Part shown: positions 14,111 through 16,206 of the stretch, piece after piece | Layout of the letters: every line of letters begins with the position of its first letter | Numbering within the stretch: the stretch's first letter is position 1 | Source: an uncultured Lachnospiraceae bacterium | GTDB taxonomy: Bacteria; Bacillota; Clostridia; Lachnospirales; Lachnospiraceae | Length of the DNA stretch: 16,206 nt | Reading direction: 5' to 3' | Assembly: GCA_910587305.1 (NCBI GenBank) | Contig: CAJUKV010000062.1 | Location: forward strand, 1 to 16,206 | Notes under the pieces: generated by a model | Database searches by the model: none | The model's input: the letters and a program-made list of their open reading frames with translations, nothing else | What the model was told of the DNA's origin: nothing | Program-made: the position numbers and the translations under genes

Positions 14111-15208
14111 TTACCTCTGCACGCGCGCGCCTACGCCGCCCATAATTGCCTCAACCTCTTTTTTGCTGGCCATGGTGGTATCGCCCGGCGTAGTCATGGC
14201 AAGCGCTCCGTGTGCAGCGCCATAGTTGACTGCCAGTTCTGCGTTTTCCGTAGTCATCAACCCATAAATAAGACCTGATGCAAAAGAGTCGCCGCCGCCC
14301 ACACGGTCCATGATTTCAAGACCCTTATAATCCTTTGCCTTATAAATCTCTCCATCCGCCCAGCAGATTGCGCTCCAGTCATTAACGGTAGCTGTCTTCA
14401 CCTCACGAAGGGTCGTTGCTACGGCCTTGAAATTCGGATAAGTTTCCGCCGCATGGTTAATCATTTTCTTATAACCGTCCAGATTAAGCTCCTTTAAGTT
14501 CTCGTCATTTCCTTCTATTTCAAAGCCAAGACAAGCCGTGAAATCTTCCTCGTTGCCAATCATTACGTCCACATATTTGGCAATTTCCTTGTTCACCTCC
14601 TGGGCCTTAGCCTGTCCGCCAATTGCGCTCCACATGGAAGGGCGGTAATTCAGGTCGTAGGATACCACTGTTCCGTATTTCTTAGCCGTCTTGATAGCCG
14701 CAATAACCGTCTCGCAGGACTGCTCCGACAAAGCAGCATAAATGCCGCCCGTATGCAGCCAGCGCGCGCCCAGCTTTCCAAAAATGTATTCAAAATCAAA
14801 GTCCTCAGGGGTTGCCTTGGAAATTGCGGTATTGGCTCTGTCAGAGCAGCCTACGGCCCCCCTTATGCCAAAGCCTCTCTCCGTAAAATTCAAACCATTC
14901 CTGCAAATTCTTCCGATACCGTCTGTTTTCATCCATTTAATCAAAGAAGTATCCACGCCCCCCTGAAGGATAAAATCTTCCATCAGCATCCCGACCTCAT
15001 TCTCTGCAAACGCAGTAATGACGCCGGTCTTCATTCCAAAACAGCGTCTAAGTCCGCGAACCACATTGTACTCTCCGCCGCCTTCCCATGCGCGGAAAGA
15101 CCTTGCGGTACGGATTCTGCCCTCTCCCGGGTCTAACCTGAGCATAACCTCTCCCAATGACACCGCATCAAATTTACAATCCTCTGGCGCTCTTAAGTTT
15201 AAATTCAT
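14111..15208 (-). CDS. kdgK: 2-keto-3-deoxygluconate kinase (PfkB family sugar kinase)
   Basis: This ATP-dependent kinase most likely phosphorylates KDG to KDPG, which the adjacent aldolase then cleaves. It has 365 residues from MNLNLRAPEDCKFDAVSLGE. PfkB features are GEVMLRLDPGEGRIRTARSF (19-38), EGGGEYNV (42-49), YDLNYRPSMW (184-193) and the anion-hole motif DRVGGGDSF (301-309) with catalytic D307. GGGD replaces the more common GAGD but keeps the aspartate. The ATG at 15208 is chosen because AGGAGGT lies 5-10 nt upstream. An 18-codon upstream extension lacks a ribosome binding site and overlaps a perfect inverted repeat. It follows eda on the same strand. Substrate assignment rests on the eda neighbour. 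Confidence 0.88.
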   Translation of the reverse strand: MNLNLRAPEDCKFDAVSLGEVMLRLDPGEGRIRTARSFRAWEGGGEYNVVRGLRRCFGMKTGVITAFAENEVGMLMEDFILQGGVDTSLIKWMKTDGIGRICRNGLNFTERGFGIRGAVGCSDRANTAISKATPEDFDFEYIFGKLGARWLHTGGIYAALSEQSCETVIAAIKTAKKYGTVVSYDLNYRPSMWSAIGGQAKAQEVNKEIAKYVDVMIGNEEDFTACLGFEIEGNDENLKELNLDGYKKMINHAAETYPNFKAVATTLREVKTATVNDWSAICWADGEIYKAKDYKGLEIMDRVGGGDSFASGLIYGLMTTENAELAVNYGAAHGALAMTTPGDTTMASKKEVEAIMGGVGARVQR

Positions 15209-15241
15209 TTTATACCTCCTACCCCGGATAAACCGGAACCA

Positions 15242-15267
15242 AAATTTTGCCGTTTGGCGCAAAATTT
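15242..15267. promoter_or_regulatory. Perfect inverted repeat upstream of kdgK
   Basis: AAATTTTGC (15242-15250) and GCAAAATTT (15259-15267) flank an 8-nt spacer, 34-59 nt before the kdgK start. It could be an RNA hairpin or an operator. The TTTGC...GCAAA half-sites resemble those of the inverted repeat upstream of eda (16169-16193), though the centre spacing differs. Confidence 0.45.
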
Positions 15268-15346
15268 CGTTGTTAAGTGCCTAAATATACCTTCAAAAAT
15301 ATATAACCTTACTTTATACTGTCCCTGCTAATCCTCCATGCTTCCA

Positions 15347-15382
15347 ACAGCCCGCAAATTGGGGCCGGGGCACAAGTTTGTG
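15347..15382. repeat. Intergenic dyad repeat between eda and kdgK
   Basis: ACAGCCCGCAAATT is followed by GGGGCCGGGGCACAAGTTTG, the same order as the element at 11258. It lies 41 nt past the eda stop on the minus-strand transcript. It could act as a processing or stabilising hairpin between the two genes, since no clear terminator or T-run accompanies it. Confidence 0.55.
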
Positions 15383-15423
15383 ATTAATCCATTGTTCTCA
15401 CAGGCATAGATACCGCTTCCGCA

Positions 15424-16062
15424 CTAGCTGCGGATGCTCCTTGCAAGCTCTGCCGCTTCTTTTGTCAGTTCGCGGATCCTGGCAAAATCGCCGGCCTTGA
15501 TCAGGTCTCCCTTTACCATCCAGCTGCCGCCGCAGCAGACAATCTTTGAAAAATCCAGATAATCTTTCAGGTTCTTGGCGCTGATTCCGCCGGTGGGCAT
15601 AAATTTCACCATGGTATAAGGCGCAGCCATCGCTTTAATCATGGCGATACCCCCTGCCTGCTCCGCCGGGAAAAATTTCACTACCTTAAGTCCGCGCTTA
15701 ACCGCCTGTGCAACCTCCGAAGGCGTTATACAGCCAGGGAAAACAGGAATGTCTTTTTCCAGGCAGTAATCGACAATTTCTCCGTCGAAGCCCGGGCTTA
15801 CAATAAATTTTGCGCCTGCGCCTACCGCCCGGTCCACCTGCTCTTTGGTCAGAACCGTACCCGCGCCTACCAGCATGTCCGGATACTTCTCGCTCATCAG
15901 ACGGATAGATTCCTCCGCCGCCTCGGTACGGAACGTCACTTCCGCGCAGGGCAGACCGCCCTCAATCAATGCTTCCGCCAGTGGAAGCGCATCCTTTGCA
16001 TCATCCAGAACCACCACAGGAACTACGCCCAATTCATAAAAACGTTCTTCAATTATTTTCAT
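15424..16062 (-). CDS. eda: KDPG aldolase (2-dehydro-3-deoxyphosphogluconate aldolase)
   Basis: This class I aldolase cleaves KDPG to pyruvate and glyceraldehyde 3-phosphate, and it may also handle 4-hydroxy-2-oxoglutarate. It has 212 residues, the normal length. Active-site signatures are E41 with VTFRT (42-46), GAGTVL (66-71), the Schiff-base lysine K129 in VVKFFPAE, and MPTGGI (155-160). The ATG is preceded by AAGGAT at about 7 nt. With kdgK downstream it completes KDG breakdown from pectin, alginate-like or glucuronate sources. Enzymes that make KDG (uxaC, uxuA, kduI/D) are not in the window and may lie upstream. Confidence 0.96.
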   Translation of the reverse strand: MKIIEERFYELGVVPVVVLDDAKDALPLAEALIEGGLPCAEVTFRTEAAEESIRLMSEKYPDMLVGAGTVLTKEQVDRAVGAGAKFIVSPGFDGEIVDYCLEKDIPVFPGCITPSEVAQAVKRGLKVVKFFPAEQAGGIAMIKAMAAPYTMVKFMPTGGISAKNLKDYLDFSKIVCCGGSWMVKGDLIKAGDFARIRELTKEAAELARSIRS

Positions 16063-16094
16063 TTCAGCATCCTTTCTTTTTATTTTATACTATA

Positions 16095-16123
16095 ATCAAA
16101 ACCCAATTTTTTCACGCTGTCAA
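16095..16123 (-). promoter_or_regulatory. Promoter candidate for eda-kdgK
   Basis: A consensus TTGACA (16118-16123) is followed at 17 bp by TTTGAT (16095-16100), a weak -10. The better -10, TATAGT (16089-16094), is 23 bp away. The -35 is good and the -10 is ambiguous. The inverted repeat at 16169-16193 lies about 45 bp upstream of the -35. Confidence 0.4.
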
Positions 16124-16168
16124 GGGCAAATTGTAAAACAGTCAATATGCCGGTAACTATTCAGCCCA

Positions 16169-16193
16169 GGACTTTGCATTTGCTGCAAAGTCC
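16169..16193. promoter_or_regulatory. Perfect 10-bp inverted repeat upstream of eda
   Basis: GGACTTTGCA (16169-16178) and TGCAAAGTCC (16184-16193) flank the 5-nt spacer TTTGC. There is no T-run on the minus strand, so it is not a standard terminator of an upstream gene. It could be an operator or activator site for the eda-kdgK promoter, or an RNA hairpin. Confidence 0.45.
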
Positions 16194-16206
16194 GTGAGAA
16201 CGCATA

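Noticed and set aside
14111..15262. Longer kdgK start at 15262
   Set aside because: The extension runs through the inverted repeat at 15242-15267 and has no ribosome binding site, while AGGAGGT fits the ATG at 15208.

Overview
The window looks like a chromosomal segment of a Gram-positive anaerobe of the Clostridia, most likely the Lachnospiraceae. The reasons are moderate GC content, strong AGGAGG-type ribosome binding sites, TTGACA/TATAAT promoters, an rplM-rpsI operon with a structured leader, the DapL route to meso-diaminopimelate, an oxygen-reducing flavodiiron protein, and a KDG kinase/KDPG aldolase pair. This assignment is inferred from gene content, not from a search. Nearly all genes are on the minus strand. 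Only the flavodiiron protein and a small ORF behind it are on the plus strand.

Layout: 1-202 holds no gene that I can see. 203-1319 is the rplM-rpsI ribosomal operon with its terminator, an L13-type leader and a perfect-consensus promoter. 1446-3840 is a secreted surface protein with FN3-like domains, whose promoter spacer contains a run of nine G. 3896-4795 is a short-chain dehydrogenase/reductase of the YghA/GSP39 type, divergent from fprA (5221-6369). 4796-5220 is a 425-bp gene-free region with repeats and promoters. 6518-6811 is a small ORF with no clear start codon. 7076-8251 is a ScrK-type fructokinase with a long structured leader and a good promoter. 8273-9839 is an overlapping ECF sigma factor/membrane anti-sigma pair. 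9891-12252 is a dapF-dapL operon for lysine and peptidoglycan precursor synthesis. 12330-13910 is a membrane-anchored transglutaminase-like protein. 14001-16193 is eda-kdgK, the last two steps of uronate/KDG catabolism.

The known genes are mostly housekeeping and carbohydrate metabolism. The unexplained signal lies between them. Several intergenic regions carry imperfect dyads of a related family (8159, 11258, 12188, 15347). Two unrelated genes, the dehydrogenase and the fructokinase, share a nearly identical 5' leader that includes the ribosome binding site. In that leader the loop of a 10-bp hairpin is complementary to the bases just upstream of the Shine-Dalgarno sequence, 10 bp in one copy and 6 bp in the other. 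This suggests a pseudoknot or switch acting on translation and is the best candidate here for an undescribed regulatory element. The second candidate is the poly-G promoter spacer of the surface protein, which could support phase variation. No tRNA, rRNA, CRISPR array, transposase or integrase was seen.
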